From positions 1 to 35,645 of the forward strand of contig JACSRQ010000116.1 in the NCBI GenBank assembly GCA_014879675.1: a stretch of DNA of 35,645 bases. Direction: 5' to 3'. The notes beneath the pieces were generated by a model. That model was not told the DNA's origin, did no database searches, and worked only from the letters and a program-made list of their open reading frames with translations. Shown here piece after piece: positions 8,589-17,532 of this stretch. Origin of the DNA: Ignavibacteria bacterium (lineage in GTDB: Bacteria > Bacteroidota > Ignavibacteria > Tepidaquicellales > OLB5). The translations under genes were made by a program, and so were the position numbers. The first letter of the stretch is position 1, and every line of letters begins with the position of its first letter.

Positions 8589-8788
8589 CAGTTCTCAGTT
8601 ATTATTGTTATAGGCATGTTGCTTGCTGCTGTTTTCCTGCGGCGTTTTGAGCCGTCAGGATTACGGATTACTCCGATCAGGTTAATTTTATGTTGCCGGG
8701 CTGTGCTATCAAAAGGTATAGCTTGAACTACACCCGTTTTCATTGCTACAGGTGTATCCTTACCTAATTTGATTTCTATTTTGTACAT
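8588..8788 (-). CDS. Hypothetical phage protein
   Basis: ORF track gives 8588..8818; MYKIEIK start at 8788 looks more plausible. Confidence 0.5.
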   Translation of the reverse strand: MYKIEIKLGKDTPVAMKTGVVQAIPFDSTARQHKINLIGVIRNPDGSKRRRKTAASNMPITIITEN

Positions 8789-8802
8789 TGATTTCCTTTC
8801 GT

Positions 8803-8913
8803 TTAACAACAAAACCAATAAGCGGTAAGCATCAGAGCCACTAAAGCACCCCCTATGAGCCTACACAGCCTGACGTTACCGCTTATATGGTTGTATTTAT
8901 ATGATTCTTTCAA
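8803..8913 (-). CDS. Candidate 36-aa single-TM microprotein (TTG start)
   Basis: Not in the ORF track: LKESYKYNHISGNVRLCRLIGGALVALMLTAYWFCC* in an otherwise unassigned gap of the early operon. Confidence 0.35.
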   Translation of the reverse strand: MKESYKYNHISGNVRLCRLIGGALVALMLTAYWFCC

Positions 8914-8914
8914 T

Positions 8915-9433
8915 TTATTCTATTGCCGCTGCCTGCGCAATTAGTGAGTTGATGAATTTATCTACCTCGCTATCCACTGTGGAAATATACACCTCATCTC
9001 TTCCTTTTATCAGCTTGCATTTTATCAGCTTCAGCTCATCAGCCTCTAAATCCTTTATAGCAGTCTTTACAGGTGATTCAGTGATTTTTACAAGCTCCTC
9101 GACCTTTTTCTTATCGAAGGTATCCTTGATCAACTGTACAGTAATTTTAGGCTTCTTAATTTCAACGGTATCCTGTGACTTCATAAACCCACCACGGACT
9201 CCGTGAAATATCAGGGTTTTGGATTCAGTAAATAAATCCTTGTTTTCCAAGATTACCATTGCCAGCGAATTGTTCTTGGTAACAACAGCATCAATAGCCT
9301 GCTTTACTTTACGGTAAAACTTAGACCTGATGGCTTCGATCTCGGACTCCATATCAGACTTGAGTTCATCTAATCTCGCATTGGCTTCAGAATATTCCTT
9401 ACAGGCATTTTCAAAATCATCTATTCCTGCCAT
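8915..9433 (-). CDS. Host-nuclease inhibitor Gam-like protein
   Basis: 172 aa; N-terminal coiled coil and LIFHGVRGGFMKSQDTVEIKKPKITV resembling Mu Gam; early-operon context. Confidence 0.6.
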   Translation of the reverse strand: MAGIDDFENACKEYSEANARLDELKSDMESEIEAIRSKFYRKVKQAIDAVVTKNNSLAMVILENKDLFTESKTLIFHGVRGGFMKSQDTVEIKKPKITVQLIKDTFDKKKVEELVKITESPVKTAIKDLEADELKLIKCKLIKGRDEVYISTVDSEVDKFINSLIAQAAAIE

Positions 9434-9786
9434 TATTTCTTACCGCCTTTCCTGCTTGCAGCTTTCTTTTTGTTCTTGAGGAAAGCCTTATCCCTTTTAT
9501 TGATTTCTGCCTTATAGGCTTCGTCACCCAAAATCATTATGGGGGCTTCCTTGCCTTCAGCTTGGAGAGCTCCTTCAGTTTCGGCAACTGATTTCGGCAT
9601 ATTAAAGCCCGGGATTTCCTTTGCTTCAACCTGTGCGCCGCCACCGGGGTAACCTATAATCTTTGTCGCTTTATAGCCCTGAGCCTCGGCATCCTTTTTG
9701 ATTAGCTCTTTGATCTCAGCCAAGCTGTAATACTTTGCAATAACTTCTTTCGGAACTGTTTCTTTAATCTGTTTTTTATGGAACAT
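9433..9786 (-). CDS. Hypothetical phage early protein (basic C-terminus)
   Basis: 117-aa ORF overlapping the Gam-like start. Confidence 0.55.
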   Translation of the reverse strand: MFHKKQIKETVPKEVIAKYYSLAEIKELIKKDAEAQGYKATKIIGYPGGGAQVEAKEIPGFNMPKSVAETEGALQAEGKEAPIMILGDEAYKAEINKRDKAFLKNKKKAASRKGGKK

Positions 9787-9831
9787 TTTAATTTTCCCCT
9801 TTCTGTGGGTTTAATTTATTTGAAGATTTGC

Positions 9832-10104
9832 TCATAACTTCAATTCCTTCCTTTCTGCTGTTGGTGGAGTGATCCAAATTTTAACATTCTTTTCATCAGG
9901 GAATTCTTTTCGCAAGTCTTTCTTTTCAGCTTTTAATTCTGAATAACCTTCCTTGCCGATCTTGGTATTAATAATCTCAGGCTCTTTGCCTGTCTGCTGC
10001 TTCCGAAGCTGATATATTATTTCCAATTTCAATGATTTTATTGTTTTCAAATTGTACAGGAATTGCAAATACATCAACTCCCATTGTGAACGGGGTCTCG
10101 TCAC
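9832..10104 (-). CDS. Hypothetical phage early protein (start uncertain)
   Basis: 90-aa maximal ORF overlapping 9977..10246 by about 128 nt; true start probably internal. Confidence 0.4.
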   Translation of the reverse strand: MTRPRSQWELMYLQFLYNLKTIKSLKLEIIYQLRKQQTGKEPEIINTKIGKEGYSELKAEKKDLRKEFPDEKNVKIWITPPTAERKELKL

Positions 10105-10246
10105 AGACCTCTTTTACAAATTGCAGGAGCTCAGCGATGTTCTCAAACAGCAGGGCAGATTCCAACTCGTTACCCTGATCGTCATACGCACTTTGGATTT
10201 CGTAAACCCCTTCACGCACAAGCCACATCAGTAAATATTTAATCAT
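9977..10246 (-). CDS. Hypothetical phage early protein
   Basis: 89-aa ORF abutting 10248..10478. Confidence 0.55.
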   Translation of the reverse strand: MIKYLLMWLVREGVYEIQSAYDDQGNELESALLFENIAELLQFVKEVCDETPFTMGVDVFAIPVQFENNKIIEIGNNISASEAADRQRA

Positions 10247-10247
10247 G

Positions 10248-10478
10248 TTACAGCCCCTTTCCTTGTTTTACCATTTCCAGCCTTTTGGCAAGCTGCCTGT
10301 ACTGGTCAATGGTGAGCTTTTCTTTAAGCCGGGATAACCGCCCCCGGGAGATGTCATCCGGAGTTACACGGTCACCAAGCTCTTTGAATGTTTGCAGGGC
10401 AAAATTGAAGAGCCTCTGATTGCTCCAGCCGAGCTTGAACTTAATAGCGGAGACCACGCTCCATACTGGCTTAGCCAT
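10248..10478 (-). CDS. Hypothetical phage early protein
   Basis: 76-aa ORF, overlaps neighbour. Confidence 0.55.
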   Translation of the reverse strand: MAKPVWSVVSAIKFKLGWSNQRLFNFALQTFKELGDRVTPDDISRGRLSRLKEKLTIDQYRQLAKRLEMVKQGKGL

Positions 10479-10797
10479 TATTTGCCTCCTTGTAAAATGG
10501 GCAATCCTTATGCCGATAATTTACATCTGTTATGGGCATACGACCCATTACAGAGCCGCTTAGATGGGAACAGTAAGGAAAGGATACCCGAAAATGCCCT
10601 AAAGGGGTATTATCCCTCTCGGATGCTATATATTCGCACTTGATACAGCATAATGGCTTAGCTTCCCCCGGGTACAGGTTAATTGAGCTATCAATTAATT
10701 GCCTGGTCTGGTTCAGGGTCGCAGGGTCAACTGGCTCAAGCTGAGCGAGAGCCAGTTTAATTACGAATAACTGTTTTGCATCAAGGTCAACGTTCAT
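10471..10797 (-). CDS. Hypothetical Cys-rich phage early protein
   Basis: 108-aa ORF, CCIKC...C...C. Confidence 0.55.
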   Translation of the reverse strand: MNVDLDAKQLFVIKLALAQLEPVDPATLNQTRQLIDSSINLYPGEAKPLCCIKCEYIASERDNTPLGHFRVSFPYCSHLSGSVMGRMPITDVNYRHKDCPFYKEANNG

Positions 10798-10798
10798 A

Positions 10799-11164
10799 TT
10801 ACTTACCCTCCGATAACAACTTTGACTGAGCTATCTCTTTTGGGACTTCCAGTTTCAGCCTTCTTGCTGAAAGAAGCTGGCTCTGGAGCATATCCTGTAC
10901 CTTCTGAAATCTCTTCTTATCGGACGAGCTTTTTTCCTGAACTTTTTTAACCTGCTTGCCTTCGGGAGTTTCAAACATTTTCTTTTTAAGAATCTTTTCC
11001 GCAGTTTTATTATTATTGAGGCTGAAAGCCAGCTTCCCAAGTTCAGTGTAAAGCTCTGTAACTAAGTCAAGGGTCACAGATTCCGGCTTGCTATCTATTT
11101 TACCGCCGCGCAGTGCCTGTTCTACTGTTTTTGTTCCCTTAGTTTCTTTGATCAGTTTTTCCAT
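10799..11164 (-). CDS. Hypothetical coiled-coil phage early protein
   Basis: 121-aa ORF between flanking early genes. Confidence 0.55.
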   Translation of the reverse strand: MEKLIKETKGTKTVEQALRGGKIDSKPESVTLDLVTELYTELGKLAFSLNNNKTAEKILKKKMFETPEGKQVKKVQEKSSSDKKRFQKVQDMLQSQLLSARRLKLEVPKEIAQSKLLSEGK

Positions 11165-11165
11165 T

Positions 11166-11378
11166 TTAGCTCCTTTTGAGATATTTTTTTAATTCTGTAA
11201 AAAGTTCATTGTCAATTGTGTAGCTCACATCATAAGTCCGGTTAAGCATTTTTATATCGATCTTTATGAAACCCTTGTTTAATCCGGTTGTATAACTTTC
11301 TGATTTACCTATGTCATCAAGTATCACCCGAATCAAGTCCTTTGCCTTCACGAGGCACTGTCTATTTCGTTCCCGCAT
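11166..11378 (-). CDS. Hypothetical phage early protein
   Basis: 70-aa ORF overlapping the transposase 3' end. Confidence 0.5.
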   Translation of the reverse strand: MRERNRQCLVKAKDLIRVILDDIGKSESYTTGLNKGFIKIDIKMLNRTYDVSYTIDNELFTELKKYLKRS

Positions 11379-13413
11379 TCTGTATTACCTCTAATACCTC
11401 GTCGTCAGTCATAGGATTTGGGTTGAAAGCCTCTGTGATCACATCCTCAGCGGCAATATGGATCACCTTAGCCGCTTCATTGTACTTGCCTTCTACAATA
11501 TCCTTAGCCTGTTTCTGTATTTTCTTGCGGATGTTTACAAGCTCGTTATTGGAATTAACCTCTAAGCCTGCAATAAGCGGATTCTTGGCAACCACTGCGT
11601 TCACTATTGAGCTTTCGACTGCTTTCAGTGCTTTGCGCTTCTGTTTGTTGAGCCGTACCTGTAAAGCCTTGCGTTCGTCTTTTTCCATCATGCCCAAATT
11701 CACAAGTGTTACTACTAATTGCCCTTTTTCGTAATAGAATTCCTCCCCAGTGTATCTATCCACTCCGCTGATTCGTGTTAAAGCATACAGGTCGAGAGTC
11801 CTTAAATTGTTGGAAAGGTATTTTGCCAAAAACTGTTTGCCGTCAAAAATGTAACTGAAATAATCCTGCGCAACCCATACATGCTCAACGCGGTTGATCT
11901 TAATTTTTACCTGTGCATTGTAGGTGATAATTTTGCTTTGGCAATAAGCTGAGCGGATAGTAGAGTCATCAATCCTTAAAAACTTGTATTCCCGCGAGTG
12001 ATTTTTGAACAGTTCATTGTACGAACACTGTATAAACTTCCCTTTTCTTTCAAGGTCACGCGGACGGTCTAAGAAATACCCTTCAAAATAATTTGTATAG
12101 AACTGTTTCAATTCCTCAATGGTGTTTTCGCACTCTTCAGGTGAGAGCTTTGCGGTGGAGTGCCTGCCGTTTTCCCTCCTGCCGGAAGTAAAGTTCTTAA
12201 TAAACGGAGAGGCTTCGCGTTCCAGTATGGAGTGGAATAGCTCAATGTTGGATTTTTCTGTTGGACTGTAAGCGCGGCAGGGCTCAAATGCCTCGGTAAG
12301 TACTTCATGCTGATATACATCAGGATGCCTTTTCAGGTCTTCTACAAATTTCACAACGTTGCTGGCGGTTACAACCCTGCCGTTATCGAACAGGATAGCC
12401 TTCTTTGGAAGCCCGTAACCCTGAATTGCCTGTATCAGCAAATTAATGATGTCTTCACTGGTCGGGGCTTCGGTTAAAAATACATAAGCAAGGGGCTTCA
12501 TGGTGTACATATCAATACAACTCCACATCTGCAAATCTTCCATTTGAAGGTTTCTAAGCAGTTCATCCCATTGCTCGCCTCCCGAGACGTGAAATTTATG
12601 GTCATCAATAGCCCAATAATCCATGAAATTAATATCATTCGTGAAGGCTCCTTTACTTCGCACTTCAAACTTATCACGCCATGCATTGTAATGGTTAGCC
12701 ATCAATACAACCTGCTTAATGCCATTGTTATCGATCCACTTCAAAAACCACCTGTAAGTTGCCTGCCTCACGGAAGGAACTAATAACTCTACGCGCTGGT
12801 CGTTTCCCTTTTCAAGTTCCAGCTTCACATTGTATAAAAGCAGATCAACAGCATTCCTTGCTGAACTGACCTGCATGTCATCACCCATACCGCCTTCAAG
12901 CGTAGCGTTTGAATAGTAATTATAGCAAATTTCAGGTAGAATATTACTTCTTAAGTCATCATTCTTGAGGATACAATTCCTGACACTTCCCTGATCGCTT
13001 CTCGTTTTGCGCTTTATCTCAAGGTATTGCCCTTTAGCATTTTTAATCCTTAACTCTTCGTATTTTTTCCAACCGTTGGAAAACGAAAAGCCCTTTACCG
13101 GGGGAACGCCAATACTTTGCAGATATTCCTGGCTTTTTTCGATTTGACTATGAATGCTTGCCCATTGAAGTTCTTTACTAAAACCATCAACAATCATTTG
13201 GTAATATTCCGCCTTGTAGGATGCATGTATAGTCTTTAACTCTTTGTTGTTGAGTCGCAGTGTATGGGTTTTGCTGTCAAATGAAAACACGTAAGGCTTC
13301 CGGTACAGTACCTTCCCATCCCTTACCCACCTGTAAAAAGTCCTTTCAGTAATATCATTGGCTGCAATAAATTGCTGTAGGGTTGCGCATTTTGGAAGTT
13401 TTTGTGTGTGCAT
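11362..13413 (-). CDS. MuA-type DDE transposase
   Basis: 683 aa; N-terminal HTH (TLQQFIAANDITERTFYRWVRDGKV); catalytic motifs WAIDDHKFHV (D), ILFDNGRVV (D), YSPTEKSNIELFHSILEREA (E). Confidence 0.9.
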   Translation of the reverse strand: MHTQKLPKCATLQQFIAANDITERTFYRWVRDGKVLYRKPYVFSFDSKTHTLRLNNKELKTIHASYKAEYYQMIVDGFSKELQWASIHSQIEKSQEYLQSIGVPPVKGFSFSNGWKKYEELRIKNAKGQYLEIKRKTRSDQGSVRNCILKNDDLRSNILPEICYNYYSNATLEGGMGDDMQVSSARNAVDLLLYNVKLELEKGNDQRVELLVPSVRQATYRWFLKWIDNNGIKQVVLMANHYNAWRDKFEVRSKGAFTNDINFMDYWAIDDHKFHVSGGEQWDELLRNLQMEDLQMWSCIDMYTMKPLAYVFLTEAPTSEDIINLLIQAIQGYGLPKKAILFDNGRVVTASNVVKFVEDLKRHPDVYQHEVLTEAFEPCRAYSPTEKSNIELFHSILEREASPFIKNFTSGRRENGRHSTAKLSPEECENTIEELKQFYTNYFEGYFLDRPRDLERKGKFIQCSYNELFKNHSREYKFLRIDDSTIRSAYCQSKIITYNAQVKIKINRVEHVWVAQDYFSYIFDGKQFLAKYLSNNLRTLDLYALTRISGVDRYTGEEFYYEKGQLVVTLVNLGMMEKDERKALQVRLNKQKRKALKAVESSIVNAVVAKNPLIAGLEVNSNNELVNIRKKIQKQAKDIVEGKYNEAAKVIHIAAEDVITEAFNPNPMTDDEVLEVIQNAGTK

Positions 13414-13429
13414 TTAATATGATTATTGA

Positions 13430-13609
13430 TTAATTGGATTTACTTTTTTTTAGCAAATTGTCAAGCTTTTTCCTCAACCTCGGGGGCACAGGGCGTTTGC
13501 CGTTCAATATTTGATTAATCATTGGTTGGGTAACACCGAGAAGCTGGGCTATTTTAGTCTGGGTGAGTCTCTGTTTACGATGTTTTTTATATTTGGTAAG
13601 TAAGTCCAT
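13430..13609 (-). CDS. Cro/Ner-like XRE-family HTH regulator, 59 aa
   Basis: Not in ORF track (<60 aa): MDLLTKYKKHRKQRLTQTKIAQLLGVTQPMINQILNGKRPVPPRLRKKLDNLLKKSKSN; clear XRE HTH. Confidence 0.85.
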   Translation of the reverse strand: MDLLTKYKKHRKQRLTQTKIAQLLGVTQPMINQILNGKRPVPPRLRKKLDNLLKKSKSN

Positions 13610-13699
13610 TTTGGTTATATTTGCTTATAGAAATATTACTACAAGTATAACCAATTTGGTTATATTTGTCAAGTCTCTTTTATAACCAAATCGGATATA
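13601..13699. promoter_or_regulatory. Divergent operator/promoter region with 19-bp palindromic sites
   Basis: TATAACCAA-T-TTGGTTATA at 13646-13664 (perfect), TATAACCAA-A-TCGGATATA at 13681-13699, half-site TTGGTTATA at 13611-13619. Confidence 0.85.
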
Positions 13700-13703
13700 C
13701 AAC

Positions 13704-14447
13704 ATGAGCCGAGATTCTATCGACTTCCCAGCAATTACGAAACGTGTAAGGCATGTGAAAACTTTGCACAATCTAAGCGACTATCGGATAGCAAAGGACT
13801 GTGACTATCCCTATACTTCCCTGAGAAGAAATTTAGCAGGTGACTCTAACTGGGATCTGAATTTCCTTGTGAAATTTGCTATGAAATATGAAATAGCACA
13901 GGATTGGTTATTTTACGGAGCGGGGGATATGAATTTTCAGGGGAGCCCCGAATATTTAAGGATCAAAGTAATTGAGCTTGAGAACAAGGTTGATAATCTC
14001 GAAAACAATAAATACAGTTTAATACCATACCTTACTGTAGCGCAGGCTGGATTAGCTCCGGTAAGATGGAATGATGCCAGCTTAGTTAAACAACATATCC
14101 CCGCCATGAATGCCAAATCCTTAAATGACCCATTTGTTGTTTCTGTTGAGGGGGATAGCATGAGTAATTATCTATTAAATGGAGATAAGATTCTTTGTGC
14201 GGATGCACCGGAGAAAATCAAAAAGAAAAAACTGGTAATGGTAGCTTTCAAATCTGTACCGGATACTACCGAAAATAGTGTTAAACTGATTACCTGGTCT
14301 GGCAATAAGGATTTCGACAAGTTGACTATTCATGATACGATAACTCTTTACAGTATCAATACAAAGTACGAGCCCAGTTCATATAAATTGAAGGATGTCC
14401 ATAAAGTGTATAAAGTAATACGGTTAGTAGAACGTAATATAAATTAA
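13704..14447 (+). CDS. LexA/CI-like phage repressor with S24 peptidase domain
   Basis: 247 aa; N-terminal HTH region; VVSVEGDSMSNYLLNGDKILCAD S24 serine motif; divergent from early operon. Confidence 0.88.
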   Translation: MSRDSIDFPAITKRVRHVKTLHNLSDYRIAKDCDYPYTSLRRNLAGDSNWDLNFLVKFAMKYEIAQDWLFYGAGDMNFQGSPEYLRIKVIELENKVDNLENNKYSLIPYLTVAQAGLAPVRWNDASLVKQHIPAMNAKSLNDPFVVSVEGDSMSNYLLNGDKILCADAPEKIKKKKLVMVAFKSVPDTTENSVKLITWSGNKDFDKLTIHDTITLYSINTKYEPSSYKLKDVHKVYKVIRLVERNIN

Positions 14448-14522
14448 TTTGGAAATCACTCCCTTTATGTGTTATATTTACATCCTCAAAATTGTATAAA
14501 ACTAACTTTCAAATAACGTGAT

Positions 14523-15008
14523 ATGAAAAACTCAATCTTACATCTTATTTTCCTCTTTGCCATCATCCTGTATAGCTGTGGAAGCGATGACAATCCAACA
14601 GGCGGCAACAATAATCCGCCAAGCTCAAATACTCTTTTTACTTTCAGTGAGCTTACATTAAATGTACCTACGGGCTCTGGAGTAAATGTACTTATGGATA
14701 GCGTTGTTTATAATTTTACGGATACTACTATAAATACTATAAAAATTGAATTCAACGTTACAAGCAATATAGATACTATGGCAAATGGTAACTGGGCTTG
14801 CTGGCTTAACGAGCGTGATTCAACCACGAATATCTACAGCGTGACGGGCTATATTACAGATAGCCTTGATACAAATTTTACAACCACAGTAGATATCGCT
14901 GGCAAGAGTAATGTATTTGCGATGTTCCGGCTTCAATCTGTAGTTAACAATTCCGGCAGCAGTGTATTTATCCGCTTCCGCAATATAAAGATCACCAAAC
15001 TAAGTTAA
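14523..15008 (+). CDS. Putative lipoprotein, candidate lysogenic-conversion gene
   Basis: MKNSILHLIFLFAIILYSCGSDDNPTGG: signal peptide and lipobox; co-oriented directly downstream of repressor. Confidence 0.75.
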   Translation: MKNSILHLIFLFAIILYSCGSDDNPTGGNNNPPSSNTLFTFSELTLNVPTGSGVNVLMDSVVYNFTDTTINTIKIEFNVTSNIDTMANGNWACWLNERDSTTNIYSVTGYITDSLDTNFTTTVDIAGKSNVFAMFRLQSVVNNSGSSVFIRFRNIKITKLS

Positions 15009-15104
15009 TGTTCCGGCCCCGATTCCATAACAACAGGGTCATAGCTTATTTCCTTTGGGGAGTAATAATTTTAACCATCATAAAATTCATATTCTTCTAA
15101 ACAG

Positions 15105-15131
15105 AAAACCCCGGCTCTCACCGGGGTTTTT
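15105..15131. terminator. Bidirectional intrinsic terminator between convergent lipoprotein and terminase genes
   Basis: aaaaccccgg-ctctca-ccggggtttt, perfect 10-bp stem. Confidence 0.88.
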
Positions 15132-15151
15132 AATTGAATCCTATCAGATGT

Positions 15152-16690
15152 TTATGCTCCGCTCATCCTGCCGCCTCTTCCGGCTCTCCCGCCGTTGCTT
15201 AAATTGCTCACTCCGCTATCATCAAGGTTCTTTGCATCATACAGGGGGCGTGTATTCATGCATCCATATCCGCAGGCATCGCTTAAATGCGTTAAATCCT
15301 TCTTGCTTTTATCCAGATTAAAGCCTTCCTTATCCTTCCAAGCAACAAGGTCAAAGTCACGAATCAGGTCTTCGCATCTATCGTTAATGGTCAGCCTCTG
15401 CTTTTCAAACAGGTTGTTCATGAAGTTTACACGGTCATGCACAAACGGGTTCTTTTTATTTTTGGGAACACTGACAATATAGGTTAATGGCTTACCAACA
15501 ATACTTTCAGCGTTATCAAATACATCTTTTATCAGCATAAAGTCATGGTACTCGCTTCTTGTACCTTCCCTTTGCCCGGTAGCATCACCCGTAACAATAA
15601 AGCTTGTTTTGCTCAGGTCATACCTTTTGGAAATCCTGTACAATACAGTCCTCGCAAGCTCTTTTGTATTTGAAGAGCCGATCTTATATTCATCAATTAC
15701 GTTTAGCTCTCTGTCGTGTATCAATATTTCCACAGCGCACATAGGGTTAACGTTGAAATCAAAGGTCAAACATACTTTCTTTTGTGGTATGGATTTCAAA
15801 AGCTCATCTGTATCAGCATTTGAAACAGTATTTTTCCTTTCATCAAAAGCATAATATGCCGCGTCCTCGCCCAGCTTCAGGCATTTTCCGAGCATAAATA
15901 CTTCGCGCATCTTTGTATCGTATGTTTCTTCAAGCCCGTTTATATAATCAGCGTCGAGATATTTATTGCCGTATGTAATTATGGTATCGGTGTACAGCCT
16001 TTTAGTACTAACTGACTCTTCCTTAAAATGCTTCCAGCCCCATTTCATGGTTTTAGGCTGGGCTGTTCCGCCCCATATCCTGTGAAGCATCCTGCTTTTA
16101 GGGTCACTAATACGCTCATACCACTGGATATATTTTTCCTCTTTTAAGCTGAACGGCTCGTTAGCCGAGCCTGATGCGGCAGTTACTCCAAGCCAAAAGG
16201 AGTCCTGACCGTGTATAAGTATCCGCGCCCAGTCCTTTTCATCCTCTCCCCAGTAGATGTAAAAAAGGTTCTTTGATTCAATCCAGTCATAATACAGATT
16301 ATTATGGTCGCAGTGAAACTTCAGGTCTTCAACCACAGTCTCACAGGCATTATCAAATGTGGGTGATAGCGAAAAATGAAAATAGGGTCTGTTTATAAAG
16401 CTCAGTTTTATATCCTCGGCAGTGAGCGCGAACGTTTTTCCGGAGCGAACGCCTCCCTTCAGGCCCTTTTCCTTTTGCGGTGCATCATGCCATTTGCGCA
16501 GGTTTCCATCCCGGTAAGCCTTTCCGTTCCACTTCACAGGCTTTCCATTGTGCATATCCATATCGTAATTAGGCAGCAGAGCCGTTATTATGTGACTGCC
16601 TTTAGCTTTGCCGTCAATCAACTTTATGCGGTCATAGCTTCCCCGCCTCAAGTCGGTGTGTGCTTCCTGCAATAATGTGAAGTCTGCCAT
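15152..16690 (-). CDS. Phage terminase large subunit (Mu gp28-like)
   Basis: Walker A GGVRSGKT; nuclease region LTFDFNVNPMCAVE and VTGDATGQREGTRSEYHDF. Confidence 0.88.
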   Translation of the reverse strand: MADFTLLQEAHTDLRRGSYDRIKLIDGKAKGSHIITALLPNYDMDMHNGKPVKWNGKAYRDGNLRKWHDAPQKEKGLKGGVRSGKTFALTAEDIKLSFINRPYFHFSLSPTFDNACETVVEDLKFHCDHNNLYYDWIESKNLFYIYWGEDEKDWARILIHGQDSFWLGVTAASGSANEPFSLKEEKYIQWYERISDPKSRMLHRIWGGTAQPKTMKWGWKHFKEESVSTKRLYTDTIITYGNKYLDADYINGLEETYDTKMREVFMLGKCLKLGEDAAYYAFDERKNTVSNADTDELLKSIPQKKVCLTFDFNVNPMCAVEILIHDRELNVIDEYKIGSSNTKELARTVLYRISKRYDLSKTSFIVTGDATGQREGTRSEYHDFMLIKDVFDNAESIVGKPLTYIVSVPKNKKNPFVHDRVNFMNNLFEKQRLTINDRCEDLIRDFDLVAWKDKEGFNLDKSKKDLTHLSDACGYGCMNTRPLYDAKNLDDSGVSNLSNGGRAGRGGRMSGA

Positions 16691-17514
16691 TACTCTTTGA
16701 TAGGTTTAAATTCTTCAATGTAAGCTGCCACCTCTTCTTTTGTGGCATCAGCTTTATATTTGTTTGTGATAACCTTGTACATTACAGCAAAATTCGGATT
16801 ACAATTCTTAAGGTCTGCGGCAATATCAAGCCTCTGAAGGATAAGGCTGATTTGCCCGATCGCTTCAAGGCTGTTATTTTCGGATGCTATGAACATCTGT
16901 TCGTGAAGCATTAATTTCAGCATCTCCCTTGTAAAAGCGTCACCGTCAAATTGTATTTTTTTGGTTTCCTGAATCTGGTTCTTATTTATCTCTACAGCGA
17001 TAACATTTTTAATATGATCAATTGCGCTTCTTGAGAGTTTCACCGGGATCTTGCCGCCAAGTCTCATTTTTATTTTCATGCCGGGCGCGATCTTATCCAG
17101 CTTCCATATTTTCTCAATGTCTTTTTTGACCTCGCTGCCAAACGATGTTTTATCTGATTCAGGCAGAGCTTCAAGTTTTTTACTCATCTTTGTTTTTGTA
17201 CGTTCTGAAATTTTCTTATTATGCTCCTCGGCTATGATGCTGATCGCTTCGGCTTTGGTTTTGCCGGCTTTGATAAGCTCATTGAACATTATCAAATCCT
17301 TTTTCGGCGGCTTAACCTTATCCTTTCCGGCATCAGACCGTTTTTTGCGTACCCCGATATTGTTAACCTTCTTCCGCGCGTCACGCATTATTGTTTCATA
17401 GCTCGTTTCGTGCTTCCGGGCAAAGTACTCGGCAAGCTGCCTGCGTTCTGCGGAGCGGGGCATTGATTTGATTTTCATAACATCCTGAATGTAGCTCTTG
17501 CTTTCTACTTTCAT
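16690..17514 (-). CDS. Probable terminase small subunit / DNA-packaging protein
   Basis: Position immediately upstream of TerL; HTH-like N-terminus (AEYFARKHETSYETIMRDARKK). Confidence 0.5.
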   Translation of the reverse strand: MKVESKSYIQDVMKIKSMPRSAERRQLAEYFARKHETSYETIMRDARKKVNNIGVRKKRSDAGKDKVKPPKKDLIMFNELIKAGKTKAEAISIIAEEHNKKISERTKTKMSKKLEALPESDKTSFGSEVKKDIEKIWKLDKIAPGMKIKMRLGGKIPVKLSRSAIDHIKNVIAVEINKNQIQETKKIQFDGDAFTREMLKLMLHEQMFIASENNSLEAIGQISLILQRLDIAADLKNCNPNFAVMYKVITNKYKADATKEEVAAYIEEFKPIKE

Positions 17515-17532
17515 TTATCGTGGTATTAAAGT

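Noticed and set aside
9832-10246. Programmed frameshift joining 9977..10246 and 9832..10104
   Set aside because: Overlap is long (about 128 nt) and the downstream frame would require a +1 shift with no recognisable slippery site; ordinary overlapping genes with an internal start are simpler.
11288-11734. Plus-strand 148-aa ORF opposite the transposase 3' end
   Set aside because: Antisense shadow of the MuA-type gene without a recognisable domain.
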